From CAYPEK01 sp964409645 (GTDB lineage: Bacteria > UBP15 > UBA6099), in the NCBI GenBank assembly GCA_964409645.1, contig CAYPEK010000096.1, positions 1-16,754 of the forward strand: a stretch of DNA of 16,754 nucleotides, in the 5' to 3' direction. Made by a program: the position numbers and the translations under genes. Positions 8,701-14,407 of the stretch are shown piece after piece. The notes under the pieces were generated by a model that did not search any database, had not been told where the DNA came from, and saw nothing but the letters and a program-made list of their open reading frames with translations. Each line of letters opens with the position of its first letter. Position 1 is the stretch's first letter.

Positions 8701-8952
8701 CATGAATTTAGTGCGGTCCATCTTGTCGATGACCGATGAATAGACGAGCGAGACCATGACGACGAAGACGGCGTTGAGGACATACATGTACGGCAGGTAT
8801 TTTATGCCGACGTTCTTCAGGAAGATGGAGTCGCGCGCGTTGCGCCCGAGGATGATGCCGCTCATGACTATGAGGAATATGAGCCAGCTCAGGATCACGC
8901 GGCCGTGCTCGCCTTCGTGTACGTTGAAAACTTTGCTCAGGAATTTTTTCAT
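5710..8952 (-). CDS. ATP/ADP-translocase-like (Npt1/Npt2) transporter fused to HEAT repeats and a cyclic-nucleotide-binding domain
   Basis: A 1080-residue protein in three parts. Residues about 15-415 are a polytopic carrier of the nucleotide-transporter (Npt/TLC) or MFS-related type, with ILGRNARDSIFLKNVG, the segment FDARESKRLFPLISTGG and NPIPPDKRGRARAFVEG. Residues about 425-915 contain many HEAT/PBS-lyase-type helical repeats, for example DPAIRSAALAALAVL and DPEPQVRAAAAKAVGLIGD. Residues 935-1060 are a CAP/cNMP-type domain with a complete phosphate-binding cassette, LGEMAILDDEPRSASARA (E1011, R1020). I infer membrane transport gated or organised by a cytoplasmic sensor. Whether it exchanges nucleotides is unknown, because free-living relatives often carry such carriers without an energy-parasite lifestyle. 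ATG 8952 is preferred; GTG 8958 is two codons upstream, and both have weak ribosome sites. Its promoter is at 9008-9036, and the gene appears to be transcribed alone. Confidence 0.85.
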   Translation of the reverse strand: MKKFLSKVFNVHEGEHGRVILSWLIFLIVMSGIILGRNARDSIFLKNVGIKYLPYMYVLNAVFVVMVSLVYSSVIDKMDRTKFMIGSTALYTGIIIVSRIMLGMHLQWFYTVCYVIVQILWLIGLMQFWTYMGDVFDARESKRLFPLISTGGLVGMVVSGIGAKYLVAIIGTENLFVVWGAMLTVSIGLIAVLSRKYIKQPEKSAKTRPAAVAQKKSQWTEFKDGFEYIKNIRLLRTMLFINLAMWVVFTIVDYQFNKVIAQTYTDRDQLTAFLGLFRAGAGLLCLIVQLGVTTRLLSALGVGRTIAVHPSFMGVATALMTLKFGFFTASFGKFGDHVLLYTVQDSSYQMLYNPIPPDKRGRARAFVEGYIKPISMGIAGLVLILSALFLTDQLTSGIALLCALAWVYFSLTANAGYVKALTDNLSTRDLDLRADSLRHLSKLSDSDNLRALRNVLRTGDREMVLFAIENIEALEAREALEDLRELLTNNDPAIRSAALAALAVLSDKEALKNIEALLADPEPQVRAAAAKAVGLIGDEESMPILSPLLHDPDKKTRAAAIAALFRACGLDGILLAGDLLKKMLDSTDVEERVLAIGILGSIRIKHFTPTLMKMMEDPSPGMRVHSVRALAKLKDPRATGALISALSDKATAHYAERGLLDLGPKAKSQIITAVASDISKEIRARLLKILSKNPDAAAIDAMLGALKDTSRTIRKAALEALSASVSDDETRNRIKPAIVEYIKTEINNIYTLKASAAVLVLRNSNKPPRIFTETIEELAVKAVDRCFVALSIIFDGKAMRSIRKKLTSDDPRLKPLALEALDNIASKDISKLITPLFEDREPKDTLALSKNITGKESPAPEDIYKRFCADASEWVRGCTAYAIGAAREKSLRPELEKLASDGSGFVGETAAAALKLLDLPESEVPKMLLTMEKILFLKTVPIFAGMTGEELRLLGEIVEEAEFKTDQTVFLEGEPGEDMYVIVSGSVQVFTGEGDGEKLIATLGERESLGEMAILDDEPRSASARAAADTTMLRIHREDFRELIREEPEVAFGIFRVFTGRIRQANIEQERAYAPMQGSV

Positions 8953-9007
8953 TTTCACCGTTGTCAGGTTTATTCGATTAAACAGAAAGCCGCAATTCAG
9001 TGCGAAT

Positions 9008-9036
9008 ATTTTAACAGAAACGTGGTTTTGTGTCTA
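9008..9036 (-). promoter_or_regulatory. Sigma70-like promoter of the transporter-HEAT-cNBD gene
   Basis: On the minus strand, TAGACA (9036-9031), a 17-bp spacer and TAAAAT (9013-9008). Each box differs from consensus at one position. Transcription would start near 9001, giving a leader of about 50 bases before ATG 8952. Confidence 0.6.
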
Positions 9037-9069
9037 TCGTGTGATTGCCGTACAGGTGGTTTCAGGTGG

Positions 9070-10293
9070 TCAGAATAGCTTTTCCATCTCGGAGATGTCG
9101 TCGAGCACGAATTCGGGGTTGAGGTTGGCCATGTCCGAAGCGGCTTCGAGGCTTTTGACGCCGGTGAGCACGATCGCGGCGCGTGCGCCGATCGTGCGCG
9201 CGCATATCAGATCGCTCATTGTGTCGCCGACGATAAGTATGCTGCTGCTTGTTTCATCCGGCAGCGGGAGCTTCATGTCGAGCAGTTCGCCGATTTGCTT
9301 TTCGGGGAATATTGCGCGCAGGTAAACATACGGATGCGGCTTCGATATCGAGACTGTCTTGCCGTGCGCGCGCATGTATTCCTCGGCCTCCGCGATTTCG
9401 CGGTGAGTGGCGATCGAGTCCTTGTCGAAGAAATGGAACACGCCCCAGCGCTTGAGGGGTATCATGATCTCGTCGTACGGCCTGCCGGTGGCGACACCGA
9501 GGCGGACGCCTGCCTCCTTGAGCATGGCGAGAGTGGAGATGACTTTCGCGCCGGGGATCACGGGCCGTTCGTCCTGAACCATCCCGTCTTTGGGTATCTC
9601 GCTCGTGAGTGCGTCATTATCCTTTAAATAAAGATTATCGCCGAGGTAACGTTGCTGGAAGATGGATGTGCAGAGGTCCCACATCGGGCCTGAGCGCTCG
9701 AACACCGGAGCGTTGAGGCCGGTTCTTTCGAGCCGCCATGCGTTTATGTCGTCGATGAACTTTTTCATTCGCGCCTTGAGGTCGGCCGCGCCGTTGCAGG
9801 CGGTTTGACGGCCTTTCTCGCGCTTGTTCCTGAACTGTAGGAAGTAAGCGTTCAGTGTGTCCACCGGTTCGAGCAGCCGTTTGCGCCGCGGGATGAGTTC
9901 GCCTAGTTTTTTCAGCGTGTCGTGCCCGAACGGCGCATCAAAAATCGCCTTGGCCTCCTTGTGCGGCTTGGCCTCCGCGATCAGTTCGATCAGGTACAGC
10001 GCGGCCGAGAAGTAGGCGAGGTCCCAGTTCGTGTTGAGGCCGCTTGTGCGGAGCATCGCGATGAACGGCTGCGAGACGAAGCGCTCGACGGTGATGGGCG
10101 CGCCGGGCTTGTGCAGCACGGACAGCATTGTTTCTTGTTCGAGGCCGATGAACTGCTTGCTGTAAAGCAACTCAAGAACGGTGAGGTCGGCGGCGTTCCA
10201 GTACTCGGCCTCGCTCGTCACGACGCCGTCCATGTCGAAGATGATCGTCTCGATCTCGTGGAACAGTTTCTTTTTTTCGGACTCTGTAAGCAT
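9070..10293 (-). CDS. HAD-superfamily hydrolase with a large cap domain
   Basis: A 407-residue haloacid-dehalogenase-fold phosphatase. All four HAD motifs are visible: I, IIFDMDGVV with nucleophile D20 and D22; II, GVATGRP with T269; III, SKPHPYVY with K318; IV, ILIVGDTMSDLICA with D357 and D361. Some 200 residues between motif I and motif II (about 30-235) form an unusually large, mostly helical C1-type cap, so the substrate is probably not a simple sugar phosphate. The gene is last in a minus-strand run after a HisD homologue and an IGPD homologue. Its start lies 21 bp after the IGPD-like stop, with GGAGG at 10309-10313, a rather long 15 bases before the ATG. The context suggests a phosphatase step in the same pathway, such as histidinol-phosphate phosphatase. 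Classical HAD histidinol phosphatases are capless and about 160 residues, so this is only a guess. Confidence 0.82.
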   Translation of the reverse strand: MLTESEKKKLFHEIETIIFDMDGVVTSEAEYWNAADLTVLELLYSKQFIGLEQETMLSVLHKPGAPITVERFVSQPFIAMLRTSGLNTNWDLAYFSAALYLIELIAEAKPHKEAKAIFDAPFGHDTLKKLGELIPRRKRLLEPVDTLNAYFLQFRNKREKGRQTACNGAADLKARMKKFIDDINAWRLERTGLNAPVFERSGPMWDLCTSIFQQRYLGDNLYLKDNDALTSEIPKDGMVQDERPVIPGAKVISTLAMLKEAGVRLGVATGRPYDEIMIPLKRWGVFHFFDKDSIATHREIAEAEEYMRAHGKTVSISKPHPYVYLRAIFPEKQIGELLDMKLPLPDETSSSILIVGDTMSDLICARTIGARAAIVLTGVKSLEAASDMANLNPEFVLDDISEMEKLF

Positions 10294-10314
10294 CGGGGCG
10301 GCCGTGTGCCTCCG

Positions 10315-10950
10315 TTACTTTTTTTCGAGTGTGACTTTGCCCTTCACGCCCGGTGTCGTGCCGCTGCGCCACTCGCACGGCGAGAATGAAGCCCGAAGCG
10401 CCTCGCCGAATGAGCGGAACACGCTCTCCCAGACGTGGTGCGGGTTGCTGCCTTTGAGCAGGTCAACGTGCACGGTTGCGCGCGCGCCCTGCGCGAAGCC
10501 TTCGAGAAAGGCGACGAGGTCCGCCTGCTGCATGTCCTCGACAAGTCCCCGCGCGTTGTGCAGTTTCTTGTCCATCGCGAGCAGAGCGCGCTCCTCGAAG
10601 CTGATCGCGGTGCGCGCGAGCGCCTCGTCGATGCACGAGCATGCCGCGCCGGAGCCGTTGATCCCGCTCTCGATCTCGCGGTTGAACATTTCGAGGTACG
10701 CCTCGCCGAGGCAGAGGCCGACGTCTTCGCAGATGACGTGCGTCAGTTTGAAGTCGGTGAGATCGACGGAGACGGCGATGTTCATGCACGCGCGCCACGC
10801 GACTGTTTCGAGCATGTGGTTGAAGAACTGAAGCGGGGTGTCGATTTTCTTTTTGAACTGCGGGTCGCGCGCCCCTGACGCGAGCACGAGCGTTATCTTT
10901 GACTCGCTCGTTCCGCGCACAACGGTAATCGCTTTAGAATTTTTTTTCAT
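10315..10950 (-). CDS. Divergent imidazoleglycerol-phosphate dehydratase (HisB/IGPD) homologue
   Basis: A 211-residue protein of the IGPD fold, which in histidine synthesis dehydrates imidazoleglycerol phosphate at a two-manganese site. Both half-repeats can be followed: RGTSESKI (family RKTKETKI), FFNHML (H45), THVICEDVG (family HHTVEDVG), CIDEALART (family PMDEALAR), TVHVDLLKGSNPHHVWE (H161, H171, H172, E175) and GVKGKV (family STKGVL). Changes are striking: the second histidine of HHxxE is Val72, the SGR of the central motif is EER, the lysine after the second HHxxE is Arg179, and the RHG segment is WRAC. I therefore give no symbol. ATG 10950 has GGAG nine bases upstream; a longer frame to 11001 exists but lacks family similarity. 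It lies between the HisD and HAD genes. Either divergent HisB or a paralogue with another substrate fits. Confidence 0.72.
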   Translation of the reverse strand: MKKNSKAITVVRGTSESKITLVLASGARDPQFKKKIDTPLQFFNHMLETVAWRACMNIAVSVDLTDFKLTHVICEDVGLCLGEAYLEMFNREIESGINGSGAACSCIDEALARTAISFEERALLAMDKKLHNARGLVEDMQQADLVAFLEGFAQGARATVHVDLLKGSNPHHVWESVFRSFGEALRASFSPCEWRSGTTPGVKGKVTLEKK

Positions 10951-11054
10951 AGTCAAACGCTCCGGTTTCGGGAGTGAATGTGAAATAGGTGTCAGCATCA
11001 TTCACATCCAACTCATTTTAATTTCAAATCATTCGCTCCGCTAAATCTTCTGTA

Positions 11055-11088
11055 TGAAGGCGGCGATTTCTCGCCGCACTCCAAGGCG
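11055..11088 (-). repeat. Dispersed hairpin element, copy A
   Basis: A 34-base element that matches 14155-14188 (opposite orientation) at 28 of 34 positions. Its perfect 7-bp stem is GCGGCGA (11060-11066) with TCGCCGC (11071-11077) around TTTC, flanked by the conserved ACTCCAAGGCG. In the other copy, two stem pairs change from G-C to A-T together. It lies in the 247-bp spacer between the HisD-like and HisB-like genes. Confidence 0.65.
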
Positions 11089-11140
11089 TCTGCCGCCGCA
11101 CTGAACAGCAAACTTAAGCCGTCCGTGAGGCCGCCAATAC

Positions 11141-11184
11141 AAGGGAAAGGCGAAACGCGTCGTTCCGGGCGCGTACATTCCCTT
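11141..11184. other. Two-tier inverted repeat in the HisD-like/HisB-like spacer
   Basis: AAGGGAA (11141-11147) pairs with TTCCCTT (11178-11184), and inside it ACGCG (11155-11159) pairs with CGCGT (11170-11174). It begins 14 bp beyond the 3' end of the HisD-like gene. On the minus strand it could act as a stop or a processing site between the two genes; no T-run follows it. Confidence 0.4.
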
Positions 11185-11197
11185 TAATATAATGTCC

Positions 11198-12520
11198 TTA
11201 TTTTGATTTAATATTTTTCGCGTAGCGCTTTCTTCGCACCGCGACGGCGGCCGCGTGCGCCGGAAAACCCTCGTATCTGGCAAGCGTTTCCGCGGTCGGC
11301 GCGAGCGAATCGAACCCCTGTTTCGAGACGAACCCGATGGACGACCGCTTGAGGAAGTCGAAGATCGAGACGCCTGAGTACGAGCGTGCGAAACCGCCCG
11401 TCGGCAGTATCGCGTTCACGCCGAGGTTGAAGTTGCCGAGCGTGATCGGTGTGTCTTGTCCGAGCAGTATCTCGCCGGCGTTCTTCAGCTTGCCGAGCGT
11501 GTCGAACGGGTCCACCGTCAGAACTTCGAGGTGTTCGGGAGCGAACTCGTTCACGAAATCGACTGACTGCCTGAGACTTTTAGTAAGAACCGCGCCGCCG
11601 AAACCGGCGAAACCCTTATTTATGAACTCGCGGCGCTTGGCCGGCAGTTTAGCTATGAGCGCGGGTACGCGCGCGGCGACTTTCTTTATCAGTGCGCTGC
11701 TGTGGGTGACGAGCAGGGCGGTCGAGTCCGGGCCGTGCTCCTGCTCGATCAGCAGGTCGTTGGCAACGAGTTCGGGGTCGGCGTATTCGTCGGCGAGTAT
11801 GATCGATTCGCTCGGCCCGGCGGGAAGTCCCACATCCACCATGCCGTAGAGGATGCGCTTCGCCGCTGTCACATAGCTGCTGCCCGGCCCGAGGATTTTA
11901 TCCACTTTCGGAATCTTCGCGGTGCCGAACGCGAGCGCTGCGACCGCCTGAACGCCGCCCACGCGGTAGATGTCCTTTACGCCGCATGCCTGTGCCGCGT
12001 AGAGGGTGGCCGCGTCCACTTCGCCGTCCGGCCCCGGGGGCGTTACGACGACGATCTTCTTGACTCCGGCGACGACCGCCGGCGCGCCGAGCATCACCAT
12101 CACCGACGGGAACGCGCCCTTGCCGCGCGGGACGTAGAGGCCGATGGACGCCACCGGCGTGATTTTCTCGCCGGCATAGACGCCCGTCTCGACCGGCGTC
12201 ATCCACAGCGACTGCGGAAGTTGCCGCTCGTGGTAGGCGTGCACGTTTGTCGCGGCCTTGTCGATCGCGGCGCGGACAGCCTTCGGGAGCTTTTTGCCCG
12301 CGGACGCGAACTCCTCTTTCGTTGCCTTAAGCTTGTTGCGGTTGAGCGCCACGCCGTCGAATTTCTCCGTCCAGCGGAGCACCGCCGCGTCGCCGTTCAG
12401 CCGGACGTCTTCCACTATCGGTTTCACCTGCTCGATTATCGCCTGAATGTCCGTCTCGGACCTGCGCAGAAGACGCGCTTTGTCCGCGCGGGACATCTCG
12501 TTCCATTTATATGTCTTCAT
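11198..12520 (-). CDS. hisD: Histidinol dehydrogenase family protein (HisD homologue)
   Basis: A 440-residue HisD-family protein. Classical HisD oxidises histidinol to histidine with two NAD+ at a zinc site. The family framework is strong: ASIGLYVPRGKGAFPS, VGGVQAVAALAFG, VDKILGPGSSYVTAAK, PAGPSE and EHGPDS, plus the catalytic pair E329-H330 (APEHL) and the end YEGFPAHAAAVAVR with H422. The zinc-site region is changed. The classical Gln of QAEH is Glu259 (IEQEH, H262 kept), the Asp of GDYxxGTNH is Asn363 (GNFNLGVNA), and the substrate His of TNH is Ala370. ATG 12520 is chosen because GGAGG (12528-12532) is well placed; an in-frame GTG at 12541 lies upstream of that site. It is the first gene of the minus-strand cluster. 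It could be histidine-making or a paralogue for another amino- or hydroxy-alcohol, as in the HpsN-type branches of the family. Confidence 0.85.
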   Translation of the reverse strand: MKTYKWNEMSRADKARLLRRSETDIQAIIEQVKPIVEDVRLNGDAAVLRWTEKFDGVALNRNKLKATKEEFASAGKKLPKAVRAAIDKAATNVHAYHERQLPQSLWMTPVETGVYAGEKITPVASIGLYVPRGKGAFPSVMVMLGAPAVVAGVKKIVVVTPPGPDGEVDAATLYAAQACGVKDIYRVGGVQAVAALAFGTAKIPKVDKILGPGSSYVTAAKRILYGMVDVGLPAGPSESIILADEYADPELVANDLLIEQEHGPDSTALLVTHSSALIKKVAARVPALIAKLPAKRREFINKGFAGFGGAVLTKSLRQSVDFVNEFAPEHLEVLTVDPFDTLGKLKNAGEILLGQDTPITLGNFNLGVNAILPTGGFARSYSGVSIFDFLKRSSIGFVSKQGFDSLAPTAETLARYEGFPAHAAAVAVRRKRYAKNIKSK

Positions 12521-12546
12521 ATCAAATCCTCCAATTAACACACTAT

Positions 12547-12575
12547 ATCATACAGGAAACCGGGCGCGGATTAAA
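12547..12575 (-). promoter_or_regulatory. Candidate promoter of the HisD-like gene
   Basis: The minus strand has TATGAT (12552-12547), one mismatch from the -10 consensus. With a 17-bp spacer the -35 is TTTAAT (12575-12570), a poor match. The position, 27 bp before the start codon, is suitable. Confidence 0.4.
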
Positions 12576-12584
12576 CCGCCGGTT
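12558..12584. other. Inverted repeat between divergent promoters
   Basis: AACCGG (12558-12563) pairs with CCGGTT (12579-12584) across 15 bases. It overlaps the putative -35 regions of the divergent HisD-like and SPASM radical SAM genes and could be an operator. Nothing in the window identifies a regulator for it. Confidence 0.3.
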
Positions 12585-12606
12585 ACACTTTTGGCCCCGC
12601 TGCTGT

Positions 12607-12612
12607 TATACT
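12607..12612 (+). promoter_or_regulatory. Candidate -10 box of the SPASM radical SAM gene
   Basis: TATACT, identical to the -10 box at 4205-4210. No convincing -35 is seen; TTACAC at 12583-12588 is the best at an 18-bp distance. It lies 39 bp before the TTG start. Confidence 0.35.
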
Positions 12613-12651
12613 TGAATTGCGGCGCCGCCGCGGAAGGAGCGTTTCGGGGAT

Positions 12652-13680
12652 TTGGAACAGCGCAGGATGATGGATTTCTACAGGCGGATGGCGCGGATGA
12701 ACGTGCCCGTGAAAGTGCGGCTCGAACTTACGCGCCGCTGTAATCTCGACTGCGCTCACTGCAAAGTGGTCTGCGAGGACGACCCGCAGGCCGAACTCAC
12801 TCCCGCCGAACTCGCGCGCATCCTGCCGGAACTCGCGGCGGCGGGCGCGTCCCACCTCAACCTCACGGGTGGCGAAATGTTCGCCCGGCCGGACATTCTC
12901 GACGTGCTCGATGTGATTTTCAAGCTCGATTTCGTCGCGAATATACAGACGAACGCGACGCTCCTCGGGCCGGAGACGATCGCATATCTCGCGCGCCGTC
13001 CGGATAAGCTGCTGAGTGTGAATGTGAGCCTTTACGGCGGCAGCGCGGATGTGCACGACGCGATCACGCGGACACCCGGCTCGTTCGAGAAAACCGTGGA
13101 AGCGATTGCCGGGCTGCGCCGTGCGGGCATTCCGTGCGCGGCGTTCTGCCTGCTGATGGCGGAGAACGCGCCGCACTGGCGGGAGGCGCAGGCGTTTTTC
13201 GAGCGCGAGGGGATAATTTATCAGTTCGGGACGCTGATGATCGCCCGCGAAGACGGCTGCGTGCAGCCGCTCGAACACCGCGTCGATGACAGTTTCCTCG
13301 ACGGACTGCCGATTCCGTGGGACCGATATCTCAACCCGGAACCGGAGAGTGTGCCGGAACATTATCCGCCGGAGACGCCGCTTTCCGAGTGGTGCGTCGC
13401 GGGCCGTTTCCCGACGATCCTGCCGGACGGCGGAGTGGCGGTATGCGCGGTGATCCGCGAGCGGGTGGGCAGCCTGCGCGAGAAAAGCTTTAAAGAAATA
13501 TGGTACGGCACGCCGCTGCTCGATTACTTCCGTTCGCTGACGGTCGGTGATCTCGACTGCCGGGACTGCGGGCATTTCCCGCGCTGCAAGCCGTGCATCG
13601 GCATCTCGCATAACGAGTCCGGCAGCTACACCGCCCGCCCGCGCGAATACTGCCGCCTCACGGCGAAATACCTCAAGTGA
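12652..13680 (+). CDS. Radical SAM protein with C-terminal SPASM domain
   Basis: A 342-residue radical SAM enzyme. Residues 22-37 contain the cluster motif LELTRRCNLDCAHC (C30, C34, C37), followed by the SAM-binding NLTGGEMFARPDI. The C-terminal part has a SPASM-type set for auxiliary iron-sulfur clusters: C248, C265, C303, C306, C312, C315 and C334, in the pattern C-x16-C-x37-CxxC-x5-CxxC-x18-C. Families with this layout mature peptides (PqqE, RiPP enzymes), activate sulfatases, or act on heme d1/heme precursors. No peptide precursor is seen beside it, so the substrate is open. The TTG at 12652 follows AAGGAG (12634-12639) by 12 bases; ATG 12667 or 12670 are alternatives without a good ribosome site. 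The gene is divergent from the HisD-like gene and convergent with ruvX, 11 bp away. Confidence 0.9.
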   Translation: MEQRRMMDFYRRMARMNVPVKVRLELTRRCNLDCAHCKVVCEDDPQAELTPAELARILPELAAAGASHLNLTGGEMFARPDILDVLDVIFKLDFVANIQTNATLLGPETIAYLARRPDKLLSVNVSLYGGSADVHDAITRTPGSFEKTVEAIAGLRRAGIPCAAFCLLMAENAPHWREAQAFFEREGIIYQFGTLMIAREDGCVQPLEHRVDDSFLDGLPIPWDRYLNPEPESVPEHYPPETPLSEWCVAGRFPTILPDGGVAVCAVIRERVGSLREKSFKEIWYGTPLLDYFRSLTVGDLDCRDCGHFPRCKPCIGISHNESGSYTARPREYCRLTAKYLK

Positions 13681-13691
13681 CAATCAGCAAT

Positions 13692-14093
13692 TCAGCGATT
13701 TATACTGTCGAGATATGACTGGAGAATGATGGTGGCTGCGGCCATGTCGTTTTTGGATTTGTTCTCGCGGCTGCCTGATTTGCGCGCGGCGCCCGCAGCC
13801 TGCGCGGACGTGAACCGCTCGTCCCACAGCACGCACTCCAAACCGAACCAACGGTTGAGCCGCTCCGAGAACTCGCGCACTTCGATTCCCATCGGGCCGG
13901 GCTGCCCGTTGCGGTCGAGCGGCCATCCGATGACGACGCGTTCGACTCCGTGCGAGGAGACGAGTTCGCTGAGTTTCACTTTCAGTTCGCGCCGTGCGTC
14001 GAGCGCGGTGAGAGGCAGAGCAATACTGCCGCCCTCGTCGCTGAGCGCCACGCCGATGCGCGCGCGTCCGTAGTCGAGTCCCATAATCCGCAT
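13692..14093 (-). CDS. ruvX: Putative pre-16S rRNA nuclease / Holliday junction resolvase RuvX (YqgF)
   Basis: A 133-residue RNase-H-fold nuclease of the YqgF/RuvX family, with roles in 16S rRNA 5' maturation and suggested roles at DNA junctions. Seen: MGLDYGRARIGVALSDE with D7, ERVVIGWPLDRNG, LWDERFTSAQA with D91-E92-R93, and the C-terminal NDMAAATIILQSYLD with D116. Length is typical (about 135-150). ATG 14093 is chosen because the family start MRIxGLDYG is there. The frame continues upstream to 14177 but through a repeat and hairpin, with no family similarity. No strong ribosome site is visible. The gene is convergent with the SPASM gene and shares an upstream spacer, rich in hairpins, with the AOR gene. 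Confidence 0.95.
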   Translation of the reverse strand: MRIMGLDYGRARIGVALSDEGGSIALPLTALDARRELKVKLSELVSSHGVERVVIGWPLDRNGQPGPMGIEVREFSERLNRWFGLECVLWDERFTSAQAAGAARKSGSRENKSKNDMAAATIILQSYLDSINR

Positions 14094-14107
14094 GAACGAG
14101 ACATTAG

Positions 14108-14139
14108 CACATCCGCCGCCGCCGGGCAAGGCGGATGTG
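14108..14139. other. 10-bp perfect hairpin upstream of ruvX
   Basis: CACATCCGCC (14108-14117) pairs with GGCGGATGTG (14130-14139) across a 12-nt loop. It begins 15 bp upstream of the ruvX start codon and would form near the 5' end of its transcript. It is the first of a series of inverted repeats reaching to 14260. Confidence 0.55.
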
Positions 14140-14154
14140 GATGTGAGCGCGAAG

Positions 14155-14188
14155 CGCCTTGGAGTGCGACAAGCCATTGTCGCCTTCA
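14155..14188 (+). repeat. Dispersed hairpin element, copy B
   Basis: Matches copy A (11055-11088, minus strand) at 28 of 34 positions. The stem GCGACAA (14166-14172) pairs with TTGTCGC (14177-14183) around GCCA. Stem length and flank CGCCTTGGAGT are kept, while loop and stem bases differ. Confidence 0.65.
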
Positions 14189-14190
14189 GG

Positions 14191-14260
14191 CGGCGGGAAT
14201 AAATTCCCGCCGCACAAAAACGGCGATAAATCGCCGTATTCCAAATTTACGATATATCGT
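14191..14260. repeat. Chain of palindromes in the ruvX/AOR spacer
   Basis: Three consecutive inverted repeats. CGGCGGGAAT (14191-14200) pairs with ATTCCCGCCG (14203-14212). CGGCGAT (14221-14227) pairs with ATCGCCG (14230-14236). ACGATATATCGT (14249-14260) is a 12-base palindrome. All are perfect, with 0-2 unpaired bases. With copy B just before, they look like one composite mobile or REP-like element. The rest of the 314-bp spacer to 14407 is AT-rich. It may hold the AOR promoter (TAAAAT at 14360-14365, no clear -35), and no gene is supported in it. Confidence 0.55.
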
Positions 14261-14407
14261 TAAATAAAACGGCGAATGTAAAATTTACAGGCAAATAGAC
14301 ACATGAACTCAAATAAATCCGATCTGCGTGTCCGCGTAGGCACAAACGGAAATTAATGGTAAAATGGCAGCGGTAGTTAAGACGTCAATAAATAACGGTG
14401 GTGGAAT

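Noticed and set aside
9053..9070. Direct repeat CAGGTGGT (9053-9060 and 9063-9070)
   Set aside because: Only two short copies, one reaching the stop codon of the HAD gene; too little to separate from chance.
11041..11283. 80-residue minus-strand frame overlapping the end of the HisD-like gene
   Set aside because: It runs out of frame through the hisD 3' end and then through repeat copy A and the two-tier inverted repeat; no ribosome site and no family resemblance.
12583..13683. 366-residue frame antisense to the SPASM radical SAM gene
   Set aside because: Same reason: it mirrors a well-supported gene and has low-complexity Arg-rich composition.
14094..14177. Upstream extension of ruvX by 28 residues
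   Set aside because: The extension translates the hairpin and dispersed repeat, while the family start MRIMGLDYG lies at 14093.
14108..14260. CRISPR array
   Set aside because: The units are palindromes of different sequence and length, without identical repeats separated by unique spacers, and no cas gene is near.
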